The position numbers and the translations under genes are program-made. A DNA stretch of 64,000 nucleotides. Source: Pseudoalteromonas luteoviolacea. GTDB taxonomy: Bacteria; Pseudomonadota; Gammaproteobacteria; Enterobacterales; Alteromonadaceae. Location: contig NZ_CP015412.1 in the NCBI RefSeq assembly GCF_001750165.1, positions 434,001 to 498,000 of the forward strand, given 5' to 3'. Under the pieces are notes generated by a model. It did not search any database and had not been told where the DNA came from. It worked only from the letters and a program-made list of their open reading frames with translations. Positions within the stretch are counted from its first letter, which is position 1, and each line of letters opens with the position of its first letter. Of this stretch, positions 34,080 through 43,773 are shown piece by piece.

Positions 34080-36431
34080 ATGAAAACTTTATACTCTACA
34101 GGCTCTACAAAAATATCTATGCTGGCAATGGCGGTCGCAGCCGCTTTATCGGCACCGGCTTTTGCAGAAGATGATCAAGTAAAAGCGGACCAGCAAATCG
34201 AAGAGATTATGGTTGTTGGTAAAAGTGTTTCTTACGCAAATAACGCAACTTCTGAAGAAATGTTTAAGCAACAGTCATCAATGACCAGTGCGATGGCAAT
34301 GATTGATAACTTACCAGGTGTGTTAATCAATGAAGGTGATACATTTGGTTCTGACGATTGGTCAACAACAGTATCAATTCGTGGTTTTCAGCTGAGCTTA
34401 GATGAGCAACAAGTAGGTATTACCATTGATGGTATTTCAAACGGTAATTCTAATTATGGTGGAGGTGCTAAAGCAAACCGTTATATCGATACTGAAAACC
34501 TAATGGCGGTTGAAGTGTCTCAAGGTACGGCAGATATCGGCTCTCGTTCTAACGAAGCACTTGGCGGTACGCTAAACTTTACGACAATAGACCCAAGTAC
34601 TGAGCAGGGTATTGTTGCAAGTGTATCTTTGGCAAATTTCGATGCACAAAAATACTATATGCGAATTGAAACCGGCGAAGTAATGGATGATACCTATGGC
34701 TGGTTGAGCTATTCAAACTCCAGCAATAGCGACTGGATCACAGGCACAGCAGAAAACACTCGTGACCACTTTGCAGCTAAATTTGTTAAAGGTATGGACA
34801 GTGATTTGGAGATCACAGCATACCTTTCTTACGACGACGTTCATGAAGATAACTATCAGCGTGTTTCATTGGAAAGCTTCAAACAAAATCCAGAGTCAGA
34901 TGGACTAACTGGTGAGTGGACAGGAATTCCTTATATTGATCAGGTGTATCGTCGCGGTTGGTCAACACTGCGTGAGAACTTATTTGGTTACATAGAAGTC
35001 GACACTATGTTTGGCGAAGTGGAGGTCACTGCTAATGCTTACTTCCATAAAAACCAAGGCCGTGGTGACTGGGTACCACCTTATATCGTCGATGTGAATC
35101 ATGATGGCGCGAATGGCCATTCAGAGCTTGTATCAGGTACTACTTATCAAGGTGGTAGTTCTTTAGGTAAGATTTATTTTGTTGATGCAGACGGTAAATC
35201 ACTTCAGCCAATGAAAGGTTGCGAAAGTTCAATCACTTTCCCATATGGCGGTGCAGATGCTGAATATGATCCAAATTGCTACGCTGCGAGCGCACGCCCA
35301 GTGGGATCATACCGTAATAGCCACTATGAAAAAGAACGTTTTGGTATTAATGCAGACCTGACTTGGGAAACCAAGATTGGTGACTACAACAACATCTTAC
35401 GTGGCGGTATTTGGTATGAAGATTACGAGCGCTCTGAGTATCGTGATTGGCACAAAATCATAGACTCAAAAAGCAGCTTTGACTTTGACCACAACCCATA
35501 TTGGATACAGTACGACCGTACATACCCAGTAGAAACAACCATGTTATACCTTGAAGACTCGATAGAGATGGATACGGTAACATTGCGTGCAGGTGTGAAA
35601 AAGTACTTAGTTGATTTAGACAGCCATGACAAATTCACAAGTACCAATAAGTCAGTTAATTCAGATTCAGATACATTGTTATCAGCGGGTGCTGTTTGGT
35701 ATACGCCTGTAGAAGGTTTAGAAGTATTTGCGGGTTACGCTGAGAACTTTGCAGCAATTAAAGACCAAGTACTAGAAGCGGATGCATCAGCACTTGGTAA
35801 CATCGAACCAGAAACGGCTGAAAATATGGACTTTGGTATCCGTTATGACAATAGCGATTTTGATGCCAGCATCACCTTATATAGCATCGATTTTCAAAAC
35901 CGTTTGACGTTTGTTGCCCCTGAGTCTGCATCTGGTAACGATTACCTAGTTGGTACTAGTGGTCAGTACATCAATACGGGTGGTATCGAATCATCAGGTG
36001 TTGAAGCATCACTAACATATTATCCAACGCAATCTCTGTCTGTATACATGTCATACACAAGTAATGACTCAGAGTACACCGATGGTACAGTTGATATTAA
36101 AGCCGGCAACACAGTATTTGGCTCAGTAGAAGACATGGCTGTTTTATCACTTGACTGGCAATCTGATATTTACTCAGCGGGCCTGTCTACGAAGTGGATT
36201 GGTGAGCGTTGGATGGACGCAGACAATACTCAACGTATTGATGCTTATGCAGTAAGTGATTTATATGTAGCTGTAGATTTAGAAGAAGTTGGTGTGCTCA
36301 AAGGTGCCTCAATTCGCTTAACAGTGAACAACCTATTTGATGAAAGTTATATTGGTAGTGTTGCAGGCGGTTGGGGTGGCTGGATTGGTGCGCCACGCAC
36401 TGCTGCTATTAACTTCCAAACACGTTTTTAA
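34080..36431 (+). CDS. TonB-dependent outer-membrane receptor of the phosphorus-scavenging locus
   Basis: 783 aa from ATG 34080, because the signal peptide (to about ALSAPAFA) begins there and the in-frame ATG at 34053 lies within an operator. A TonB box (EEIMVVG) follows the signal. The plug domain starts with SSMTSAMAMIDNLPGV and includes VSIRGF, then a 22-strand barrel region ending in aromatic Phe (AINFQTRF), as usual for BamA-dependent insertion. Divergent from the GntR regulator with shared operators, it probably imports the same ligand that the regulator senses. Closest by look to ferric-siderophore-type receptors, but context favours a phosphorylated substrate. Confidence 0.9.
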   Translation: MKTLYSTGSTKISMLAMAVAAALSAPAFAEDDQVKADQQIEEIMVVGKSVSYANNATSEEMFKQQSSMTSAMAMIDNLPGVLINEGDTFGSDDWSTTVSIRGFQLSLDEQQVGITIDGISNGNSNYGGGAKANRYIDTENLMAVEVSQGTADIGSRSNEALGGTLNFTTIDPSTEQGIVASVSLANFDAQKYYMRIETGEVMDDTYGWLSYSNSSNSDWITGTAENTRDHFAAKFVKGMDSDLEITAYLSYDDVHEDNYQRVSLESFKQNPESDGLTGEWTGIPYIDQVYRRGWSTLRENLFGYIEVDTMFGEVEVTANAYFHKNQGRGDWVPPYIVDVNHDGANGHSELVSGTTYQGGSSLGKIYFVDADGKSLQPMKGCESSITFPYGGADAEYDPNCYAASARPVGSYRNSHYEKERFGINADLTWETKIGDYNNILRGGIWYEDYERSEYRDWHKIIDSKSSFDFDHNPYWIQYDRTYPVETTMLYLEDSIEMDTVTLRAGVKKYLVDLDSHDKFTSTNKSVNSDSDTLLSAGAVWYTPVEGLEVFAGYAENFAAIKDQVLEADASALGNIEPETAENMDFGIRYDNSDFDASITLYSIDFQNRLTFVAPESASGNDYLVGTSGQYINTGGIESSGVEASLTYYPTQSLSVYMSYTSNDSEYTDGTVDIKAGNTVFGSVEDMAVLSLDWQSDIYSAGLSTKWIGERWMDADNTQRIDAYAVSDLYVAVDLEEVGVLKGASIRLTVNNLFDESYIGSVAGGWGGWIGAPRTAAINFQTRF

Positions 36432-36590
36432 TCTTTATTGATGACGGACGATAAAACTCATTCGTCATCTCTTTCGCCCATGACTGCGGTATGAAAGGAT
36501 ATTAATAGTTGTTGATAGGCTCTTGAGTTGTGCATACCGCGTAAGCATGGATATCACTGCGTAACTCGCTCTAAAACACTATGCCGCACG

Positions 36591-36634
36591 AGAGCTAAGT
36601 ATTCTCCTTCCCCTGACTACTTAGCTCTTTTTTA
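36591..36634 (+). terminator. Rho-independent terminator after the TonB receptor
   Basis: AGAGCTAAGTA (36591-36601) pairs with TACTTAGCTCT (36618-36628), followed by TTTTTAAAA. A weaker hairpin (GATGACG/CGTCATC, 36440-36469) lies just after the stop codon. Confidence 0.85.
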
Positions 36635-36777
36635 AAAAAATACATTTAAGTAAGAATTCAACTAAACAAAAGTAACTATCTGTCCAACGTGAAACTCTAT
36701 TGGCTCAGCAATAAAGCGGGAATTATTGAGTTAACGTCAATCACAGGCAGGCAGTACTAACTTGAGGTCATAAGCGC

Positions 36778-37833
36778 ATGAATTTCAGACGTTCCTTGCT
36801 ATCTACACTATTTGTCTTTGGTTGTTTAGCTGCCAATGCTGAGGCGACAGGCTCCATTGATAAAATTTTATTTGGTTCATGTAGCCACCAAGACAAAGAT
36901 ATTCCGGTTTTTGATGCAATTAACACAGAGCAGTCGGACCTATTTGTGTTTCTTGGTGATAATGTGTATGGCGACACCGAGAATATGACTGAGCTAGCCG
37001 CTAAATATCAAAAATTGGGAAGCAAAGAGGGGTTTAAAACGCTGCGTTCGACAACGCCGACCATCGCCATTTGGGATGACCATGATTATGGTGAAAATGA
37101 CGCGGGTAAAGAGTATCTCTTTAAGGAGCAATCTCGCCAAATTATGTTGGACTTTTGGGATGAGCCGGAAAATAGTCCAAGACGCACACGTTCGTCTGGT
37201 ATTTATACTTCGTATATGTATGGCGATCAGCATCAAAATGTGCAAGTGATCCTGCCTGACTTACGTTGGAATCGGCCTGAGCTTAACTCGATTGGACAGT
37301 TAAGCTATTGGGTTGGTAGCTTTTTTAATAATAAAGGCCCTTATCGACCTGTTGATAATAAGACCACTATGTTGGGCGAGGCACAGTGGCAATGGCTCGA
37401 AAAAGAACTTTTAAAACCAGCAAAGGTGAAAATAATCGCTTCGAGCTTACAGCTCATTCCAGACTTCACCGGGTGGGAAAGCTGGGCAAACTTTCCAGCT
37501 GATAGACAAAGGCTCTTTGACTTTATCGAGAAGCATAAAATTGGTGGTGTACTGATGATCAGTGGTGACACCCATTGGGGAGAATTGTCGAGATACGATT
37601 CTAAACATGGCTATCCGCTTTGGGAGATCACAAGCTCAGGCTTGACGCAAAAATGGAAAGATGTAAGCCCTAACCGCCACCGTGTAGGCGCGTATACAGC
37701 TCAAGTCAATTACGGCTTTATAGAAATTGATTGGGAACAAGCTGACCCGAATATTCGATTCGGGCTTAAGGATATTCAAGGGGATGTTACACACCTGCAG
37801 AGCATGCCACTTTCATCGCTGCAATTTAATTAG
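36778..37833 (+). CDS. PhoD-like alkaline phosphatase / phosphodiesterase, exported
   Basis: 351 aa with a signal peptide (to about AANAEA). Metallophosphoesterase motifs: FGSCSHQD near the start of the mature protein, FLGDNVYGD, WDDHDYGEND and ISGDTHWGEL, matching the PhoD-type family of calcium/iron phosphodiesterase-phosphatases. It would release phosphate or an alcohol from phosphodiesters outside the cytoplasm. It is followed 19 bases on by a PhoA-like gene, so the two are probably cotranscribed. No GntR operator was seen before it; a Pho box was not identified by eye. Confidence 0.87.
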   Translation: MNFRRSLLSTLFVFGCLAANAEATGSIDKILFGSCSHQDKDIPVFDAINTEQSDLFVFLGDNVYGDTENMTELAAKYQKLGSKEGFKTLRSTTPTIAIWDDHDYGENDAGKEYLFKEQSRQIMLDFWDEPENSPRRTRSSGIYTSYMYGDQHQNVQVILPDLRWNRPELNSIGQLSYWVGSFFNNKGPYRPVDNKTTMLGEAQWQWLEKELLKPAKVKIIASSLQLIPDFTGWESWANFPADRQRLFDFIEKHKIGGVLMISGDTHWGELSRYDSKHGYPLWEITSSGLTQKWKDVSPNRHRVGAYTAQVNYGFIEIDWEQADPNIRFGLKDIQGDVTHLQSMPLSSLQFN

Positions 37834-37852
37834 TTTGTGGGGAGTATTCGAA

Positions 37853-39466
37853 ATGCTGTTAGGGTTAAAAAAATTATTGCCACTATCTGTTGTTTTACCT
37901 CTTAGTCTTTGCGGATGCAAACTAATTGAAAGTAATGCTTATCAAGAAAAAATATCATCGCCACAAATTAAAAACGTCATCTTATTAATTGGTGACGGCA
38001 TGGGTCCACAGCAAGTGGGTTTGTTGGAAGAGTATGCGACACGAGCGCCGCAGTCTGTTTATCAAGGTGAAAGTAGTGCGATAGCGAAACTTGCCAATCA
38101 GGGGGTAACGGGGTTATCTCTGCATGGGCCTGCTGATAAATTGGTTGTCGACTCTGCGTGCTCTGCAACCCAATTAGCGACAGGTGTTGCTTCAGGTAGT
38201 GAGATGATAGGGTTAAATCGTGCGGGACACAAAGTGCCGACGATTTTGCAAAAAGCAAAAGCATTTGGTAAATCAACGGGGCTAGTTTCTGATACCAGAC
38301 TGACGCATGCAACGCCAGCGGCCTTTGCGTCACACCAAATTCATCGCTCTATGGAAAATGCAATCGCAGAGCAGATGGTACTTAGTGACTCTGTTGACGT
38401 TATGTTGTCTGGCGGATTACGTCATTTCATACCCAAAGCTTATGTTTTATCAGCTCAACAAACTGTTTTGGAGACCAAACTTGCAAACAGTGGTTTATCA
38501 TTAAAATCAAAACGACAAGATAGCAACAATATTTTGCAACAAGCTGAAAATCAGGGTTATGAATTAGTCTTTACTAAAAGCCAACTGCTAGAGGCGCAAA
38601 GAGGACGTATATTAGGTTTGTTTGCTAACAGTGCGATGGTGGATGGTATTGAAGCGTCTAATAAACGTTATTTAGGCCAACCAAGTCTACGAGATATGAC
38701 CGAAGTTGCCATCAAAAAGTTATCAAAAAATCCAAAAGGGTTCTTCTTGATGGTAGAAGGCGGTCAAATTGACTGGGCTGGTCACAACAACGATGCAGGT
38801 ACTTTGTTACACGAGATGTTGAAGTTCGATAGTGCGGTTGAATCAGTTTTACAATGGGCAAATGGCAGAGACGATACTGTCGTGATTGTAACCGCTGACC
38901 ATGAAACGGGTGGGTTTGGCTTTAGTTATAGTGGTATGAATTTACCGCAAGCTGTGCAGCTCGATAATTTAAATAGAGATGTATATAAACCTAATTATAA
39001 TTTTGGTGAGCTTGCGATATTAGATAAACTTTATTTGCAAAAGCGAAGCTATGCTGAGATGTGGAAAGCTGCTAAGGGAGGCAAAGCGCATCCTGAGGCA
39101 GAACAGTTAGTAGAAATAGTTAATCAAAACAGTGAATTCAAAATAGATAACACAGATGCGAACGCTATTTTAGCAGAGCAGAAAAATGCCTTTTTTAAAC
39201 GGGGACATAAAAGTTTAGGCCTCAAAACAGCTGGTAAGATAAATGATTTTGCCCCATTTTATGTTTATCTTAATGAAAGACCATTAAATTTAATTGGTAG
39301 GGCGCTTGCTGCGAAACAAAATATCGTATGGTCGACTGGCACGCACACGCACACTCCGGTAGGTGTTTTTGCTTTAGGTCCCTCATATGCTATTGAACAG
39401 TTCAATGGATTACATACTCATGTTGAGCTTGGCAAGATAATGCAACGAGTTCTGTTTGGGTATTAG
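37853..39466 (+). CDS. Lipoprotein alkaline phosphatase, PhoA family
   Basis: 537 aa from ATG 37853, which has GGGGAG eight bases upstream; longer in-frame starts would overlap the PhoD-like gene. The N-terminus is a lipoprotein signal with lipobox LCGC (Cys22). Family motifs: LIGDGMG, VDSACSATQLATGV with predicted nucleophile Ser101, THATPAAFASH, EGGQIDWAGHNND, TADHETGGF and GTHTHTPV, giving the full two-zinc plus magnesium ligand set. It hydrolyses phosphomonoesters on the periplasmic or outer membrane. Pairing with the PhoD-like enzyme allows diester-to-phosphate breakdown. The lipid anchor distinguishes it from soluble E. coli PhoA. Confidence 0.9.
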   Translation: MLLGLKKLLPLSVVLPLSLCGCKLIESNAYQEKISSPQIKNVILLIGDGMGPQQVGLLEEYATRAPQSVYQGESSAIAKLANQGVTGLSLHGPADKLVVDSACSATQLATGVASGSEMIGLNRAGHKVPTILQKAKAFGKSTGLVSDTRLTHATPAAFASHQIHRSMENAIAEQMVLSDSVDVMLSGGLRHFIPKAYVLSAQQTVLETKLANSGLSLKSKRQDSNNILQQAENQGYELVFTKSQLLEAQRGRILGLFANSAMVDGIEASNKRYLGQPSLRDMTEVAIKKLSKNPKGFFLMVEGGQIDWAGHNNDAGTLLHEMLKFDSAVESVLQWANGRDDTVVIVTADHETGGFGFSYSGMNLPQAVQLDNLNRDVYKPNYNFGELAILDKLYLQKRSYAEMWKAAKGGKAHPEAEQLVEIVNQNSEFKIDNTDANAILAEQKNAFFKRGHKSLGLKTAGKINDFAPFYVYLNERPLNLIGRALAAKQNIVWSTGTHTHTPVGVFALGPSYAIEQFNGLHTHVELGKIMQRVLFGY

Positions 39467-39717
39467 ACCATGTCAGCTTTTTTTAGGGTATTGAGTTAAG
39501 TCAAAGGGAGATTAATGCGCCCCAATAAATATTGGTGCAGTGAAATTTAGCTGGATGTATCGATTCATTTGATTCGCAGGGAGTTGGCAGGTTTCATCTT
39601 TTTTTAATCGCGTAGGGGAGCCTTTTGCAAAAATCTATTTTTCATTTATAGGACAAAATTTAACTTTTGACGTTAGAATACACATAGACGAGTCGAGCAA
39701 ATTAAAAAGGAAGTAAA

Positions 39718-40311
39718 TTGAGTATTCATGAACACGATGAATTGTGGTCAAAGACATTTGATGGTGAAGATTTTTCCACAGATGAATTCATATCTAAAGA
39801 GTTTGAAAATTGTACTTTTATAGGCTGCAACTTCTCAGAAACCAGTTTTCGCAGTTGTAAATTTGTTGATTGTGAGTTTATTAAGTGCAATTTAAGCCTT
39901 GCAAAAATGCACTATAGTCAGTTTTCAGATGTGGTCTTTCGTGATTCCAAAGCAATTGGTATTGATTGGACCAAAGCCGCTTGGCCTAGGCTAATGCTTA
40001 GCGCGCCAATCAAGTTTTACGATTGCATACTCAATGACAGTTCTTTTTATGGTTTACAGTTGCAAGGTGTCGTAATAGAACGCTGTGTCGCGCGTGGTGT
40101 AGACTTCAGAGATGGCGACTTTGCAAGCGCAAGCTTCAAAGACAGCGAGTTCGCTGGATCAATGTTTTCTAGCACTAACCTCTCAGCCACAGACTTTTCA
40201 AATGCGACAGGCTTTGATATCGATATATTTAGCAACACAATCAACAAAGCTAAATTTGACCGTTTTGAAGCAACGAGACTGCTTAATTGCTTAGAGGTTG
40301 AATTGGTATAA
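39718..40311 (+). CDS. Pentapeptide-repeat protein
   Basis: 197 aa from a TTG start, chosen because AGGAAG lies about seven bases upstream and no ATG fits. Repeats of the A(D/N)LXX type run through most of the chain (for example FENCTFIGCNFSETSF, FKDSEFAGSMF, LSATDFSNATGF), interrupted near residues 80-95 by DWTKAAWPRLML. It should form a right-handed quadrilateral beta-helix. Qnr/MfpA/McbG proteins of this class protect DNA gyrase, and are typically 180-220 aa; the length here fits, but many pentapeptide proteins have other roles. Cytoplasmic; no signal peptide. Confidence 0.85.
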   Translation: MSIHEHDELWSKTFDGEDFSTDEFISKEFENCTFIGCNFSETSFRSCKFVDCEFIKCNLSLAKMHYSQFSDVVFRDSKAIGIDWTKAAWPRLMLSAPIKFYDCILNDSSFYGLQLQGVVIERCVARGVDFRDGDFASASFKDSEFAGSMFSSTNLSATDFSNATGFDIDIFSNTINKAKFDRFEATRLLNCLEVELV

Positions 40312-40324
40312 TTTGCCCTGGTAA

Positions 40325-40348
40325 AAGGCCAAACAAATGGCCTTATCC
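40325..40348. terminator. Terminator-like hairpin after the pentapeptide gene
   Basis: AAGGCCA (40325-40331) with TGGCCTT (40338-40344), preceded by an A run on the plus strand; a modest stem between convergent genes. Confidence 0.5.
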
Positions 40349-40456
40349 ATATTAACTTGATGGGTCACTCTATTTGGATTATACGCATAAAGTAACTTTG
40401 CTTATATCGATAGTGCCCCATCGTACGTGAGCTGTGATTATTAAAAAGCACAGTCA

Positions 40457-42355
40457 TTATCTAGCAGCACTGAGGTACTCTGCTTCTTTGACACCCTCTT
40501 GAATCGGTAAACGAAGACTCTCTAAAAACTTAATGAGCTGCTGTTGTTCTTCTTTACGCAATTTATTGAAGTTGTCGTAAACGGACTTAGCATCACTGCC
40601 ATTCACACCATGCAATTGGATGGCCTCTGTAAGTGTACGAGCTCTGCCATCATGCATATATGGTGCTGTGTCTGCCACTCCCCACAAAGGTCTTGTTACG
40701 TATACGCCAGGTTTTGCTTCATATCCCTCTGTATCAGTTGGTTGAGGGTAATCATCTGATAACCGCTTACCCATATAGTGTAGTTTTAAGTCACTATACA
40801 GAGGTACAGATGTCGGTTGACCAGGAGTATAATCTAATCTTGGCCACACGTAATCAGGTAGCATTCCTCTTTTAAATTTACTCAGATTTAAGTCAATTTG
40901 AAAGTTGCTCTTAGCAAGGAATTTCACATTCGCATCATGCAGCTCAGGCAAAACAGCTTGGTATAGTTGCTCAGCGGTCACTCGGCCTGTCGAGCGCCGT
41001 AAAGCGATTAACTTATTGCTATTAAAGGCGCGTTTGACTTGCATGGTCGCTTCTTTTGCAGAATCTGTTAGTCCGTCAATAGGGTTGCTAAGCTGTGCAA
41101 CTTCACGTGGGCACGGTTCGCTATTAGGCACTTCAGGCGGAGTCATAATTGTTAAGGTTGGATTGTCCATCTTTAAGGTAGAGGCGTGACAATTGATACA
41201 GCCAACTTGCTCAAAATGCTTCCTGCCCAGTTCAATATCTGGCGCATTGTTGAAATCGATAACTTGATTCGGTGGTCTGAACATAGTCACATAGGCTGTT
41301 AAGGCTGAAACATTGCCCACAGAGATCTCATTTATCAAGCCATCGAGATCGCAATCTTTATTTCCTACTTTTTCTACCGCCTGTACACTGAAGTGGAAAT
41401 CTAACGCATCTCGCGCAAAATGCCTTACTGTTGAAGCTATCCCGCCCCATTGGAATGGTCTAACAACCAAGTCATCTTGCACCCCGACGATGTGCTCTTT
41501 AACCGGGTGACAGTCTTCGAAATTGTCACTTGTACAGGAGACTGAGTAACGGCCAAATTCTATTCCTTTGGATTTGAGGGAAATACTATGTTCTTTGTTG
41601 TGATGTAATAAGGCCGCGATATTTGCCGCTTCGACTTGTGCTTTTAATTCAGTCGTCATCTCAGTCGCTAGGCGTTGCGTATAGCCTGTACCAAATACAT
41701 GAGGTGGGTTTCGTACAAATTTTGTCATTACCGCTTTCGTACTTGGGTTTTTGATCAACAATTGTTCGAGTGCTTCTGGGAACTGGTCATTGATAAAAGC
41801 ATTACTGGCAAGCCCCGCGGAACCACCTTGTGCAGCTGGTTTTCTGACTTGCGCCACTGTTTTCGCGCCTGGAGGGCTGTATTGGCCTATGGTATTGTGG
41901 CACTCAAAACAACTTTGAGAGTCCAAACCGTTAACGCGTAAAAAAGGCCAAGCTGCTGGGTCTTTGATAGTCCCACCGCGACTATTCCAAATAGCTCTTT
42001 GCTTTGAACGTGGTCCTTTTGGTCCTTCACCATGACCATTTATCGGGTCAAAAGGGACGTTAAATTGGTTTTGTCCAGCCTCGAGTAGTTGAGCGAGACT
42101 ATACTTCCCAGCGAGTAGATCATCTTGTTCAATGTTGGGTAGACGCTGGGGTGTTTCTTCTCCTCCTTTAGGGAAAGGCACGTATAAATCTGTTGATATT
42201 TCTCGTATACCTGATTTTGTAAATTTAAAGCCCTTTGGATCTTCAGCTTTTTCATCTTGTGTATAAACATTGCAGCCAACAATCGTAAAAGCTAAAGCGG
42301 TAGATGCCAGCCCGATCTTAAGTTTGCCGTTTGATATGCTTGGACGGTTTTTCAT
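40457..42355 (-). CDS. Di-heme cytochrome c lipoprotein (MauG/CcpA/RoxA-like superfamily)
   Basis: 632 aa with a lipoprotein signal (lipobox IVGC, Cys28). Two c-type heme sites: SCFECH (Cys149, Cys152, His153) and GCINCH (Cys386, Cys389, His390). The C-terminal region with RPLWGVADTAPYMHDGRARTL is the typical bacterial di-heme peroxidase end. It is longer than CcpA peroxidases (~330 aa), nearer to RoxA or DHOR-type proteins. Expected to be anchored in the periplasm or outer membrane and to act as peroxidase or oxygenase. It is transcribed divergently from the ferritin-like/LodA/LodB operon; a functional link (peroxide removal or cofactor oxidation) is inference. Confidence 0.82.
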   Translation of the reverse strand: MKNRPSISNGKLKIGLASTALAFTIVGCNVYTQDEKAEDPKGFKFTKSGIREISTDLYVPFPKGGEETPQRLPNIEQDDLLAGKYSLAQLLEAGQNQFNVPFDPINGHGEGPKGPRSKQRAIWNSRGGTIKDPAAWPFLRVNGLDSQSCFECHNTIGQYSPPGAKTVAQVRKPAAQGGSAGLASNAFINDQFPEALEQLLIKNPSTKAVMTKFVRNPPHVFGTGYTQRLATEMTTELKAQVEAANIAALLHHNKEHSISLKSKGIEFGRYSVSCTSDNFEDCHPVKEHIVGVQDDLVVRPFQWGGIASTVRHFARDALDFHFSVQAVEKVGNKDCDLDGLINEISVGNVSALTAYVTMFRPPNQVIDFNNAPDIELGRKHFEQVGCINCHASTLKMDNPTLTIMTPPEVPNSEPCPREVAQLSNPIDGLTDSAKEATMQVKRAFNSNKLIALRRSTGRVTAEQLYQAVLPELHDANVKFLAKSNFQIDLNLSKFKRGMLPDYVWPRLDYTPGQPTSVPLYSDLKLHYMGKRLSDDYPQPTDTEGYEAKPGVYVTRPLWGVADTAPYMHDGRARTLTEAIQLHGVNGSDAKSVYDNFNKLRKEEQQQLIKFLESLRLPIQEGVKEAEYLSAAR

Positions 42356-42735
42356 GATAATCCCTTGCTCATTGTGACGTAAATTGCATGTTCAAAAAAG
42401 AACACTCAGAGAATAATAAGATAGGAACAACTTTTTGTTATTACACTTTGTTACATCAGGTCTGTGTTTCGGCGTAATATTGTGTAATGTCTTTTTCCCT
42501 CATTGGTACTAGCTTTTCGTTGGGGCGAGTAATTCACTAAGTATCATCAAATTTATCTTTCGATAGCTTGGGTCTGGCTGTTGATTTGAATATTGATATA
42601 GGTTCGTTTACCGCTTTTTAATTACACCTTATGTACCGTCAAAGCCTCCTTAAATCATGCGTTTATAGAGAGTATATATTTAAAAAATATATGCAATTTC
42701 AGAATTATAAACCGGTTGAGAGAGGCTAAACTCAT
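42356..42735. other. Divergent promoter region
   Basis: About 390 bp between the di-heme gene and the ferritin-like operon. It is AT-rich, with an inverted AT stretch around ATATATTT-AAAAA-ATATAT (~42670-42690), and has no open frame worth listing. It should carry promoters for both directions. Confidence 0.5.
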
Positions 42736-42747
42736 AAAGGAATTATC

Positions 42748-43773
42748 ATGATTAATCTTCAAAACCCTTCGCCATATTTGAAGGCGAAAAATCTGAACAA
42801 GCCAAAAAAAGTAGCAAGTGATGAGGACTGGACTCTACCAGCGTTGCAGGCTCACTTACAGTGGGCTGTAGATGTAGAGTTGTATACTATTCCATTTTAC
42901 ATGTCGGCAATGTATTCAATAAAAGATCAATCTACAGAAGCTGGTCGATTGATCAAGTCCGTAGTAAATCAAGAGATGCTGCATATGCAAAGCGCGGCAA
43001 ATATTGCCAATGCGTATGGTACCAAACTGAAGATACAGGCACCTTTGTATGGTGCTGAGATCCCTCACTTAGATTTTGACTTAGATGAGCCAAATCCAAA
43101 AAATATCTATCATCCTTACTCGACAGCAATTGGTGCATTTGACATTCAACGGCTTAATACCATGTGTATCATTGAGTATCCAGATTGGTCTGGCTCAAAC
43201 AGCCTACAAGCTACGGATGAATATGGCTCTATCGGTGAGTTATATGATGCTATCGCACATGGCTGTGAGTTGTTGAAAGAATGTATTATAGGAAATCATA
43301 AGCAAGTTAATCACTTTGAACGATTTTACCCAGATACTCAGTTAACAATCACTGACTCCAAAGAGAAGGGGTTACCCCAAGTAAATAATTTAATTAATTT
43401 GATTGTCGACCAAGGCGAGGGGATTAAAAAAGACGAACAGTATATACCGCCGGAATACCAAAACCGTGTTGATGACATTCAGCCGACGTGGGATCACTAC
43501 GAAAAATTCACCTATTTACTAAAGCAACCTTTACCAGACACTTATCCAATTCAGGCGTACGGGGAAAGACAGAGAAAACTTCAACAAATTCAGTTATCAC
43601 ATTTTAATGAATTTTTAGAAATCATGAACCAAACATTTACCACGGGTAAAACCCCTGATGATTTTCCTACAGTCATGTATAAAAATGGTGCTGCGATAGC
43701 GGCATGTTGGCAAAATGGTGTTCTTCCTATGTTTGCTCTGTCAGATGGTGACAAGGAGCAAACTCATGTCTAA
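42748..43773 (+). CDS. Ferritin-like domain protein (iminophenyl-pyruvate dimer synthase/VioB-like)
   Basis: 341 aa behind AAAGGA. The N-terminal third matches the ferritin-like domain of VioB/RebD-type proteins: LQAHLQWAVDVELYTIPFYMSAMYSI with Glu44, and VVNQEMLHMQSAANIANAYG with Glu76 and His79 as probable metal ligands. Those relatives act on imines formed by flavin amino-acid oxidases in bisindole pathways. Here the gene overlaps the start of a LodA-like quinoprotein gene by 8 bases, so the two are coupled. A role in processing the imine or peroxide made by the oxidase, or in oxidase maturation, is inference. No signal peptide. Confidence 0.75.
   Translation: MINLQNPSPYLKAKNLNKPKKVASDEDWTLPALQAHLQWAVDVELYTIPFYMSAMYSIKDQSTEAGRLIKSVVNQEMLHMQSAANIANAYGTKLKIQAPLYGAEIPHLDFDLDEPNPKNIYHPYSTAIGAFDIQRLNTMCIIEYPDWSGSNSLQATDEYGSIGELYDAIAHGCELLKECIIGNHKQVNHFERFYPDTQLTITDSKEKGLPQVNNLINLIVDQGEGIKKDEQYIPPEYQNRVDDIQPTWDHYEKFTYLLKQPLPDTYPIQAYGERQRKLQQIQLSHFNEFLEIMNQTFTTGKTPDDFPTVMYKNGAAIAACWQNGVLPMFALSDGDKEQTHV

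Noticed and set aside
37727..37852. Upstream start for the PhoA-like gene, overlapping the PhoD-like gene
   Set aside because: A ribosome site and lipoprotein signal fit ATG 37853; the upstream 42 residues have no signal-peptide character.
39718..40311. Calling the pentapeptide protein Qnr
   Set aside because: Repeat type and length fit loosely, but no Qnr-specific loop pattern can be verified by eye.
43715..43765. Longer N-terminus for the LodA-like protein
   Set aside because: It would overlap the ferritin-like gene by 59 bases; the family N-terminus MSKAIFRVHPAIG starts at 43766 with a good ribosome site.
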